Shown piece after piece: positions 1-5,932 of a DNA stretch of 6,771 nucleotides; position 1 is the first letter of the stretch, and each line of letters opens with the position of its first letter. A model generated the notes under the pieces. The model saw nothing but the letters and a program-made list of their open reading frames with translations. It was not told where the DNA came from and did no database searches. The position numbers and the translations under genes were made by a program. The stretch is from Candidatus Rokuibacteriota bacterium (GTDB taxonomy: Bacteria > Methylomirabilota > Methylomirabilia > Rokubacteriales > CSP1-6), in the NCBI GenBank assembly GCA_016201645.1, contig JACQCL010000051.1, positions 1-6,771 on the forward strand, written 5' to 3'.

Positions 1-9
1 CAAGCAGTA

Positions 10-38
10 ATACTACCGATGCGCTAACAACCTGTCAA
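10..38 (-). promoter_or_regulatory. Near-consensus promoter pointing out of the left edge
   Basis: Read on the minus strand, a perfect TTGACA (33-38) is followed after exactly 17 bases by TAGTAT (10-15, 4 of 6 to TATAAT). The tyrS TGA stop (35-37) lies within the -35 box. Start of transcription is predicted at about positions 2-4, so the product lies beyond the window. The strength of the match and the tight placement suggest a separately and strongly expressed downstream gene. A stable RNA is one guess, which cannot be tested here. Confidence 0.55.
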
Positions 39-1273
39 GTCTTTCTTTTTCCCCCGCTCTCCGGCTGGAGGTGGACCCGTAGAAAGCGGCGCTTCCCCAC
101 CTGGATGGTATAGGTTTGGCCCGTCGCCAGGGTGGCATCTAGGTCCTGGACTCGTTGACGGTCCACCTCGACCGCCCCCTGCCGAATCATCCGCCGGCCT
201 TCGGAGCCAGACGCCAGCAGCCCCGATCGGACCAGGACAAGCCACACGGGAAGCTGCTGCTGATCAGTCAAAATCTCCTTTTCATCAACCTTTACAGGCT
301 CTTGCCTCTCCTGGAAAACCCGCACAAACCCGGCCTCCGCCTCCCGGGCGGCCGTCTCACCGTGGTACTGGGCGGTGACCGTGTACGCCAAGCGCTTCTT
401 GGCGTCCATGGGATGGACCCGACCGGCCGAGAGGCCTTCGGCGATGCCCCGGATCTCGGCCTCCGGCAGGCGCGTCACCAGTGTAAAGTAACGAAGCATA
501 AGCGAATCCGGCACGGACATCAGCTTGCCATAGATCTGCCCGGGAGGCTCGGTGATCCCAACGTAGTTTCCCAGAGTCTTGGACATTTTCTGGGTGCCGT
601 CGAGCCCTTCAAGGATCGGGGTCGTGACGGCGACCTGGGGCTCCTGCCCAAAGGTTCGCTGAAGGTCGCGCCCCACGAGCAGGTTGAACGTTTGATCGGT
701 CCCTCCGAGCTCCACGTCGGCCTCCAAGGCCACCGAATCGTACGCCTGGCAGAGGGGGTAAAGGAACTCGTGCAGGCTGATGGGGCGCCCTGCGGCATAG
801 CGACCCGCGAAGTCGTCTCGCTGAAGGAGCTGAGCCACCGTGACGGTGGCCGTGAGACGTATGAGGTCTTCCAACTTCAGCGGCGCCAGCCACGTCGAAT
901 TGAACTCCACCCGCGTCCGGGACATGTCGAGAATCTTCCCCAGCTGCGCCCGATAGGTCTCGGCGTTCGCCTCGATCTCGGCGCGAGTGAGCGGCTTCCG
1001 CGTCTCAGACCGCCCGGAAGGATCGCCGATCATGCCGGTGAAATCTCCAATGATGATGATCACCTGGTGGCCCAGGGTCTGGAAATCCCTCAGTTTCTGC
1101 AGCACCACGGTGTGGCCGATGTGCAGATCAGGAGCCGTGGGATCCAGACCGAGCTTGACTTTGAGGGGGACGCCGGTTTTCAGGGATCGATCGAGCTTGC
1201 TTCGAAGCTCCGATTCGACGACGATCTCCGCCGTGCCTCGGCGAATGACGGCAAGCTGGTCGGTGACATTCAC
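35..1273 (-). CDS. tyrS: Tyrosyl-tRNA synthetase (TyrRS), class I
   Basis: This cytoplasmic enzyme activates tyrosine with ATP and attaches it to tRNA-Tyr. The 412-residue product has the expected order. A Rossmann catalytic core carries the HIGH signature at residues 51-54, the tyrosine-pocket pattern YPLCQAYD at about 172-179, ELGGTDQ at about 188-194, and KMSKT (a KMSKS variant) at 229-233. A C-terminal S4 RNA-binding domain spans about 341-400. Its length is normal for the family and nothing is disrupted. The start is GTG, chosen because GGAGA lies 5 bases upstream (1279-1283) and the protein then begins shortly before the conserved core; an ATG at 1290-1292 is out of frame. The gene is divergent from the PBP1A gene. 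Its TGA stop overlaps the -35 box of a promoter that leaves the window. Identification is near certain from the signatures. Confidence 0.98.
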   Translation of the reverse strand: MNVTDQLAVIRRGTAEIVVESELRSKLDRSLKTGVPLKVKLGLDPTAPDLHIGHTVVLQKLRDFQTLGHQVIIIIGDFTGMIGDPSGRSETRKPLTRAEIEANAETYRAQLGKILDMSRTRVEFNSTWLAPLKLEDLIRLTATVTVAQLLQRDDFAGRYAAGRPISLHEFLYPLCQAYDSVALEADVELGGTDQTFNLLVGRDLQRTFGQEPQVAVTTPILEGLDGTQKMSKTLGNYVGITEPPGQIYGKLMSVPDSLMLRYFTLVTRLPEAEIRGIAEGLSAGRVHPMDAKKRLAYTVTAQYHGETAAREAEAGFVRVFQERQEPVKVDEKEILTDQQQLPVWLVLVRSGLLASGSEGRRMIRQGAVEVDRQRVQDLDATLATGQTYTIQVGKRRFLRVHLQPESGGKRKT

Positions 1274-1278
1274 GTTGG

Positions 1279-1283
1279 TCTCC
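1279..1283 (-). promoter_or_regulatory. Shine-Dalgarno site of tyrS
   Basis: On the minus strand GGAGA stands 5 bases before the GTG at 1271-1273. It decides the choice of the GTG start for tyrS. Confidence 0.7.
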
Positions 1284-1294
1284 GAAGCATCGTG

Positions 1295-1323
1295 TTTGTA
1301 TCACAGGGAGTCACCCGAAGCAA
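1295..1323 (-). promoter_or_regulatory. Candidate sigma70-type promoter of tyrS
   Basis: On the minus strand TTGCTT (1318-1323) is followed after 17 bases by TACAAA (1295-1300). The -10 hexamer is preceded by TGA, which gives the TG of an extended -10 element. The hexamers match consensus at 3 and 4 of 6 positions. Transcription would begin near 1287-1289, leaving a short leader of about 15 bases that still includes the GGAGA ribosome binding site. The call rests on the match and its position only. Confidence 0.5.
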
Positions 1324-1354
1324 GGGGGGGACTGTGTTGGATGCCGTCGGGCGG

Positions 1355-1360
1355 TATAAT
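1355..1360 (+). promoter_or_regulatory. TATAAT -10 element of the PBP1A gene (leaderless mRNA likely)
   Basis: A perfect TATAAT ends 8 bases before the ATG at 1369. A start site 6-8 bases after the hexamer would put the mRNA 5' end at or within a few bases of the ATG. No Shine-Dalgarno sequence is visible between the hexamer and the ATG. The -35 region is weak: CTGTGT at 1332-1337 with 17-base spacing matches only two consensus positions, and there is no TG extension. The hexamer is certain; its use as a promoter is inferred. Confidence 0.5.
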
Positions 1361-1368
1361 GGGCGCGT

Positions 1369-3420
1369 ATGCCCCGCGAGCGAAAGGACACAGCCTCGCG
1401 CAAGCCAAAGCGGAGAAGTTGGCTCCGCCGGCTCGCGATGGTTTTCGGCATCTTCTTCCTCCTGGGGACGCTCGCCCTGACGGTGTCGGCCCTCTGGGCA
1501 GTCATGATCCTTCCCCGCTCGCTCCCATCCGTGACGGCGCTCGAAACCCTCCAGCCGCTCCAGGGGTCGAAGGTCTACGACGACAACGACGAGCTCTTCA
1601 CCGAGTTCCAGGTCGAACGCCGAATCTTCGCGCCGCTCCCCCAGATACCCAAGTCCCTCCGCGACGCCGTCCTCGCGGTGGAGGACGCCCGCTTCTACTC
1701 CCACTGGGGCGTGGATCCCATGGGGGTGGCCCGCGCCGTGTACCAGAACTTCCGTAGAGGCCGGATCGTCGAAGGCGGCAGCACCATCACGCAGCAGCTC
1801 GCGAAGGTGCTCTTCCTCACTCCCGATAAGAGTCTGGATCGGAAGCTCAAAGAGGCTTTCCTCGCCCTGGAGCTCGAGCGTCGCTACTCGAAGGACCGCA
1901 TCCTCGAGATGTACCTGAACCAGATCTACTTCGGCCACGGCGCTTTCGGCGTGGAGGCCGCGGCGCGCACCTACTTCGGAAAGTCGGTCTCGGACCTGAG
2001 CCTCCCGGAGGGCGCGCTTCTCGCGGTACTCCCGCGGGCCCCATCCACCTACTCCCCCTTCGACCACCCCGAGCAGGCCCGGCGGCGCCGCGCGCACGTG
2101 CTGAACCGGATGGTGGAGGCAGGCCTTCTGACCAAAGCCCAGGCCGCCCACGCCAACAGCGCGGACCTCGGCTTGATCCCGCCCGAGCGCCGACGGACGA
2201 CCGGGCAGTACTTCGCCGAATACGTCCAACAACTCCTCGAGGCAAAGTACGGCGCCGACCTGGTCTTCAAAGGGGGGCTCAACGTTTACTCCACGTTGAA
2301 CCCCACCATGCAGCTACAGGCCGAGCAAGCGCTGCGCGAGGGGCTCAAGGTGCTCGAGGCCCGACGGGGACCCTCCACCGCCGCGAAGAAGCAGCCCGGA
2401 AGAATCGCTTCAGAACATCCCGAGGGGGCGATCCTGACGATCGAGCCGCAGACGGGATCCATCAAGGCGATGGTGGGTGGGTACGACTTCGCGCGGAGCG
2501 AGTTTAACCGCGCGGTCCAGGCCAAGCGTCAGCCCGGGTCGGCCTTCAAGCCGTTCGTGTACGTCGCGGCTCTGGAGGCCGGCCTGACCCCGGCCACGAC
2601 GATCGAGGACTCGCCGGTCACGTACCCGGTCGGCAAGAACGGCAACCCGTGGAAGCCGGACAATTACGACCGGAAATTCCGGGGCGTCATCACCCTCGAG
2701 CAGGCGGTCGAGGACTCGGTCAACGTCGTGACGGTCAAACTGCAGGAGCGGATCGGGATCAACCGCACGATCGAGGTCGCGCGCCGCCTGGGAATCCAGA
2801 GCCCCCTCAACGACGACCTCACCATCGCGCTCGGCAGCTCGGACCTGACCCTCCTGGAGCTCACCTCCGCCTACGGGATCCTCGCCAACCAGGGGATCTT
2901 CGTGCCCCCCACCGTCGTCCGGTACATCACGGATGACCAGGGGAAACTCCTCGAGGAGAACATCCCGCAGGGAAAGGAGGTGCTCTCGCCCGAGGTCGCC
3001 TACGTCATGACCCGCATGCTCCGCGGCGTCGTCGAGCGCGGGACCGGCGTGGCGGCCAAGGCGCTTGGCCGCCCCATCGCCGCCAAGACCGGGACCACCA
3101 ACGACTACTCCAACGCGTGGTTCATCGGGTACACGCCGAAGATCGTCACCGGCGTGTGGGTCGGATACGATCGACCACGGAGCCTCGGCCGGGACGAGAC
3201 CGGAGCCCGGGTCGCGGTCCCCATCTGGGTGGACTACATGGGAAAGCTGCTCGCCGGGACATTACCGGAGGACTTTCCAGTGCCCGAGCGGGTCATCCTC
3301 GTCCCCGTGGATCTCGACCCGTCGGGAGCCTGCGTGCGCCCGGTGCTCATGGCCTTCGTGCGCGGCACCGAGCCACGCGCCACCTGCGAACCCCGCCCGC
3401 AAGGGACGGAGGCCCGCTGA
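1369..3420 (+). CDS. mrcA: Class A penicillin-binding protein, PBP1A family (transglycosylase/transpeptidase)
   Basis: This bifunctional peptidoglycan synthase polymerises lipid II into glycan strands and crosslinks stem peptides on the outer face of the inner membrane. The 683-residue protein has a basic cytoplasmic tail (1-22) and one membrane anchor (about 23-47). The GT51 glycosyltransferase domain follows, with EDARFYSHWGVD at 105-116 (E105 the expected catalytic glutamate), GGSTITQQLAK at 136-146, RKLKE at 158-162 and the YLNQIYFG block at 182-189. After a short linker comes the transpeptidase domain with SAFK at 391-394 (S391 nucleophile), SVN at 450-452 and KTG at 573-575. All catalytic motifs are intact. 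It lacks the large insert that makes E. coli PBP1A about 850 residues long. The tail has two cysteines, C654 and C673. The mrcA symbol reflects family membership; ponA is an equivalent name. The start follows TATAAT closely and lacks a ribosome binding site. The gene diverges from tyrS and converges on glyS. Confidence 0.96.
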   Translation: MPRERKDTASRKPKRRSWLRRLAMVFGIFFLLGTLALTVSALWAVMILPRSLPSVTALETLQPLQGSKVYDDNDELFTEFQVERRIFAPLPQIPKSLRDAVLAVEDARFYSHWGVDPMGVARAVYQNFRRGRIVEGGSTITQQLAKVLFLTPDKSLDRKLKEAFLALELERRYSKDRILEMYLNQIYFGHGAFGVEAAARTYFGKSVSDLSLPEGALLAVLPRAPSTYSPFDHPEQARRRRAHVLNRMVEAGLLTKAQAAHANSADLGLIPPERRRTTGQYFAEYVQQLLEAKYGADLVFKGGLNVYSTLNPTMQLQAEQALREGLKVLEARRGPSTAAKKQPGRIASEHPEGAILTIEPQTGSIKAMVGGYDFARSEFNRAVQAKRQPGSAFKPFVYVAALEAGLTPATTIEDSPVTYPVGKNGNPWKPDNYDRKFRGVITLEQAVEDSVNVVTVKLQERIGINRTIEVARRLGIQSPLNDDLTIALGSSDLTLLELTSAYGILANQGIFVPPTVVRYITDDQGKLLEENIPQGKEVLSPEVAYVMTRMLRGVVERGTGVAAKALGRPIAAKTGTTNDYSNAWFIGYTPKIVTGVWVGYDRPRSLGRDETGARVAVPIWVDYMGKLLAGTLPEDFPVPERVILVPVDLDPSGACVRPVLMAFVRGTEPRATCEPRPQGTEAR

Positions 3421-3424
3421 GGAA

Positions 3425-3533
3425 GGCTCGCTACGCTCGCGACGACCCAGCTGCAAGGGCTGGGTGCCGCGACCCGCTACGCGGGTGCCCGCCAGGGATG
3501 GGCTTCGCCCGCTATGGGCTCGCTTACGCTCGC
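3425..3533. repeat. GC-rich palindrome array bounded by an imperfect direct repeat
   Basis: The gap between the convergent PBP1A and glyS genes is almost wholly composed of short symmetric modules. The outer copies are GGCTCGCTACGCTCGC (3425-3440) and the same sequence with one extra T (3517-3533), in direct orientation. Between them are three hairpins: ACCCAGC/GCTGGGT with a 7-base loop (3445-3465), ACCCGC/GCGGGT with a TAC loop (3472-3486), and GGGC/GCCC with a TTC loop (3500-3510). The array may act as a two-way transcription barrier, but no T-run follows any stem, so it is not a classical intrinsic terminator. The second outer copy supplies the last glyS codons and stop. A dispersed repeat family is likely but cannot be shown from one window. 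Confidence 0.7.
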
Positions 3534-5020
3534 ACGTTACCCCTAACCCTTCTGGGGGGGTAGCGGGCGGCCACGGCCGTCCACCCCTCGCCGGAGAAGA
3601 GCCGCTCGAACACCGACGTCAGTTCACCGATGGGCACCCGGATCTGGCCCATCGAGTCCCGGTCGCGGACCGTCACCTGCTGGTCCCCAGCCTCCCTCTT
3701 CTCCGGATCGCCGACCGTCTGCACATCCACGGTCACGCAGTACGGCGTGCCGACCTCGTCCTGGCGCCGGTACAACCGGCCGATCGCCGCCGTGTCGTCA
3801 TAGACCGCCACCCATCGCCGGGCCAAATCGGCGCGGACCGCCTGCGCGGTGGCCACGATCTCGTCGCGCTTCTTGAGCAGCGGGAGCACGGCGATCTTGA
3901 TCGGGGCCAGCTCGGGATGAAGCCGCAGGACTACGCGCTTCTCCCCCCGCACCTCCTCTTCCGCGTAGCCGTCCACCAGGAACGCCAGCAGGCTCCGGTC
4001 CGCGCCGGCGGAGGGCTCGATCACGTACGGCACGACGTGCTCCTTCCGTTCTTCGTCGAAGTACGTGAGCGACTTGCCGCTGAACCGGGCGTGCTGCGTG
4101 AGGTCGTAGTCGGTGCGGTTGGCGATGCCTTCCAGCTCGCTCCAGCCCATCGGGAACCGATATTCGACGTCGGCGGTGCGCTTGGAATAATGGGACAGTT
4201 CGTCCTTTCCATGCTCCCGCAGGCGGAGATTCTCGGGGTGGATGCCGTAGCGCTGGTACCACGCCAGCCGGTCCTCGATCCACCGCTCGTGCCAGTACTC
4301 GTCCGCGGGCCTGCCGTTGACCGTGTCCTTTGGATTCACGAAATACTCGATTTCCATCTGCTCGAACTCGCGGGTGCGGAAGATGAAGTTGCCCGGGGTA
4401 ATCTCGTTGCGGAAGCTCTTGCCGATCTGGGCGATGCCGAACGGGAGCTTCAGCCGCATGGACTGGAGCACGTTGTCGAAATTCACGAAGATCCCCTGCG
4501 CGGTCTCGGGCCGGAGGTAGGTGATGGCCGCGTCCTCCTCCACCGGGCCCATGAAGGTCTTGAACATCAGGTTGAACTGCCGCGGTTCCGTGAGCTCCCC
4601 CTTGCCGCATGCCGGGCAGAGCGTGCGGCGGCTCCCGCAGTGCTTGCAGGGCTCGCCCGCCGGCACCTCGAACTTGTTTCCGGCCTTGGCGGCGCAGTAG
4701 TGGACCCACGGCCCGGCGTCCAGCTGGTCGGCGCGGAAGCGCCGCTTGCAGGCCCGGCAATCCGCCATCGGATCGGTGAAGTGATCTACGTGGCCGCTGG
4801 CCTTCCAGACCATGGCATGCATGAGGATCGACGCGTCGAGCCCGACCATGTCAGGGCGCAGGTGGACGTTGTCCCGCCACCAGACCCGCTTGATGTTGTT
4901 TTTCAGCTCGACCCCGAGCGGACCGTAGTCCCAGCACGACCCGGTCCCGCCGTAGATTTCGCTGGACTGGAAGATGAACCCGCGGCGTTTCGCCAGCGAG
5001 ACGAGCGTCTCCATGTTCAT
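3524..5020 (-). CDS. glyS: Glycyl-tRNA synthetase, single-chain alpha2 type, class II
   Basis: This cytoplasmic enzyme charges tRNA-Gly with glycine. The 498-residue product is the dimeric (archaeal/eukaryotic-like) form, not the split GlyQ/GlyS form. The N-terminus shows the family opening LAKRRGFIFQSSEIYGG (about 9-25). Class II motif 2 appears as FRNEITPGNF at 203-212 with the REFEQMEIEYF strand after it, and motif 3 as PSAGADRSLLAFL at 336-348. YLRPETAQGIFVNF lies at 168-181. Three CxxC pairs (C88/C91, C125/C128, C135/C138) sit in the insertion after motif 1 and look metal-binding. An anticodon-binding domain covers about 365-480. ATG at 5018-5020 is chosen because GGAGGG lies 5 bases upstream and it overlaps the recO stop as ATGA, implying translational coupling. 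The last residues (NVRA) come from the intergenic repeat array. The symbol glyQS is also used for this form. Confidence 0.97.
   Translation of the reverse strand: MNMETLVSLAKRRGFIFQSSEIYGGTGSCWDYGPLGVELKNNIKRVWWRDNVHLRPDMVGLDASILMHAMVWKASGHVDHFTDPMADCRACKRRFRADQLDAGPWVHYCAAKAGNKFEVPAGEPCKHCGSRRTLCPACGKGELTEPRQFNLMFKTFMGPVEEDAAITYLRPETAQGIFVNFDNVLQSMRLKLPFGIAQIGKSFRNEITPGNFIFRTREFEQMEIEYFVNPKDTVNGRPADEYWHERWIEDRLAWYQRYGIHPENLRLREHGKDELSHYSKRTADVEYRFPMGWSELEGIANRTDYDLTQHARFSGKSLTYFDEERKEHVVPYVIEPSAGADRSLLAFLVDGYAEEEVRGEKRVVLRLHPELAPIKIAVLPLLKKRDEIVATAQAVRADLARRWVAVYDDTAAIGRLYRRQDEVGTPYCVTVDVQTVGDPEKREAGDQQVTVRDRDSMGQIRVPIGELTSVFERLFSGEGWTAVAARYPPRRVRGNVRA
3538..3562. other. Hairpin in the 3' end of glyS
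   Basis: TACCCC (3538-3543) pairs with GGGGTA (3557-3562). Inside it, after a 3-base bulge, CCC (3547-3549) pairs with GGG (3554-3556) around a TTCT loop. The structure lies within the last codons of glyS, just before its stop, and contains a run of seven G on the plus strand. It could help end transcription or stabilise the 3' end, but no T-tract follows on either strand. Confidence 0.4.
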
Positions 5021-5802
5021 GGCGACCCTCCATTGACCCCAAGGGCGCGGCGCGCTTGGGTACGAAAGCGGGTCGTGCGGGGGACTTGGCCGATCAGACG
5101 GGCCATCTGGGCTTCCAGCACACCAGCCATCTCCACCTCCAGCGCCGGCGGCAGGACCGCCCGCAGCGCCTCGTCCCAGGAGAGCGTGCGGAGCCGACGG
5201 AGTCCGCCGACGGCCAGACCCGAGAGGTCCACCCCGTCACTCCCGTAAGTCGCGCAGGGCTCGCAGACGAGTCCGCCCGCGGTAAAGTCCAGCCGCCCGG
5301 ATTTCGACCCGAACGGAGAGGGTGTGCCGCATTTAAGGCAGCGATCCAGACGGAGGCGATGGCCGAGAAGGTCCACCGCCCGGAGCGCAAAGCAGAACGC
5401 CGCACGAGGCGGCCGGCACGGCGTCTCGAGCGCCTTCAGCGTTCTCAGCAGAAGACCATACAGGGCCGGGTTGGGGTCGCGATCGGCGGAGAGCCTGCCG
5501 AGGCATTCGACGGCCCAGGACCCGTACATCAACCGTTCCAGGTTCTCCCTCACCGACTGGAAAGAATGGAGGATGTCGAAGGAATCCACCCGGGCGAGGT
5601 CGCTCCGCTCGGTCTCGAAGAACAGAAGCTGCCCCTGGGTGAACAGCTCCAGGCCGCTTCCAAAGCGCGAGCGCGGACGGCGTGCCCCCTTCGCGACGCC
5701 GCGGACCTTCCCACAGTCACGCGCATAGAACGTCACGAGGCGGTCGCTCTCCCCGAGCGCCATCCTGCCGATCACGACCGCCTGCGTCTTCCTCAGCGGC
5801 AC
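5017..5802 (-). CDS. recO: DNA repair protein RecO
   Basis: RecO is the recombination mediator that, with RecR, loads RecA onto SSB-coated single-stranded DNA in the RecFOR pathway. The 261-residue product is of usual length. An N-terminal OB-fold covers about 1-80, with the conserved ALGESDRLVTFYARDCGKV stretch (about 15-33) and the GVAKGARRPRSRFGSGLELF segment after it. A helical domain follows. A four-cysteine zinc site is formed by CLKC (155-158) and CEPC (180-183). The start is GTG at 5800-5802, supported by GAGGG 5 bases upstream. The frame is open further upstream but has no ATG, GTG or TTG before a stop near 5941. It sits 130 bp after era and overlaps glyS by 4 bp, the common era-recO-glycyl synthetase order. 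A strong hairpin borders its ribosome binding site. Confidence 0.95.
   Translation of the reverse strand: MPLRKTQAVVIGRMALGESDRLVTFYARDCGKVRGVAKGARRPRSRFGSGLELFTQGQLLFFETERSDLARVDSFDILHSFQSVRENLERLMYGSWAVECLGRLSADRDPNPALYGLLLRTLKALETPCRPPRAAFCFALRAVDLLGHRLRLDRCLKCGTPSPFGSKSGRLDFTAGGLVCEPCATYGSDGVDLSGLAVGGLRRLRTLSWDEALRAVLPPALEVEMAGVLEAQMARLIGQVPRTTRFRTQARRALGVNGGSP
5026..5031 (-). promoter_or_regulatory. Shine-Dalgarno site of glyS inside recO
   Basis: GGAGGG on the minus strand stands 5 bases before the glyS ATG and lies within the last codons of recO. It fixes the glyS start and fits coupled translation from the recO-glyS mRNA. Confidence 0.75.
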
Positions 5803-5807
5803 GCCTA

Positions 5808-5812
5808 CCCTC
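5808..5812 (-). promoter_or_regulatory. Shine-Dalgarno site of recO at the foot of a hairpin
   Basis: GAGGG on the minus strand lies 5 bases before the recO GTG. Its two upstream bases (5811-5812) are also the base of the stem at 5811-5838, so folding of the leader could limit ribosome access. Confidence 0.55.
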
Positions 5813-5838
5813 GGAGGGGGGCTTCGCCCCCCTTCCGA
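5811..5838. repeat. Very strong GC hairpin upstream of recO (GGGGGGC-TTC-GCCCCCC core)
   Basis: GGGGGGC (5816-5822) and GCCCCCC (5826-5832) form a 7-bp stem around TTC. The stem extends with A5815 and TCGG (5811-5814) pairing to T and CCGA (5835-5838), with a single bulged T on one side, giving about 12 bp. On the minus strand it lies in the leader just before recO. The core contains GGGCTTCGCCC, which also occurs at 3500-3510, so both may belong to one dispersed palindromic family. It could act as an attenuator, an mRNA stabiliser or a mobile repeat; no T-run follows on the recO strand. Confidence 0.65.
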
Positions 5839-5932
5839 TTCCTCCCCCCTGAAGTTGCGCGGGCAAAGCCTGCGCTCGAACCGCCTCGACAGGGACGCAT
5901 CGCCGAATTTACAAACTGGGCTCGCACTCTCA
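5839..5932. other. Rest of the era-recO spacer
   Basis: Between the era stop and the hairpin there is a short AT-richer patch (about 5903-5918) and, on the minus strand, an AGGGGGGAGGAA purine run (5839-5850) that resembles a ribosome binding site but has no start codon at a fitting distance. I found no promoter pair that I would defend. The spacer may simply be read through from era. Confidence 0.4.

Noticed and set aside
155..1480. 441-codon open frame on the plus strand antisense to tyrS and running into the PBP1A gene
   Set aside because: It is a by-product of high GC coding DNA; the composition is arginine-, glycine- and proline-rich with no recognisable domain, while the opposite strand encodes an intact TyrRS.
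1270..2232. 320-codon minus-strand frame opposite the PBP1A glycosyltransferase domain
   Set aside because: It has no domain signature and overlaps the strong GT51 motifs on the plus strand.
3425..3533. Classical Rho-independent terminator
   Set aside because: The stems are GC-rich, but no run of T follows any of them on either strand, so only a structural barrier can be suggested.
3421..3540. CRISPR array or tRNA gene in the palindromic gap
   Set aside because: The units differ in sequence and length, spacers are absent, and no cloverleaf with acceptor and T-arm can be drawn.
3798..4760. 320-codon minus-strand frame inside glyS in another phase
   Set aside because: It is the +1 shadow of glyS and is arginine/proline-rich; the true GlyRS frame has every class II motif.
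3065..5248. 727-codon open frame on the plus strand covering the PBP1A end, the repeat array and all of glyS
   Set aside because: It crosses two well-identified genes on different strands and the repeat array, and its translation shows no family signature; it is a shadow of the glyS codon pattern.
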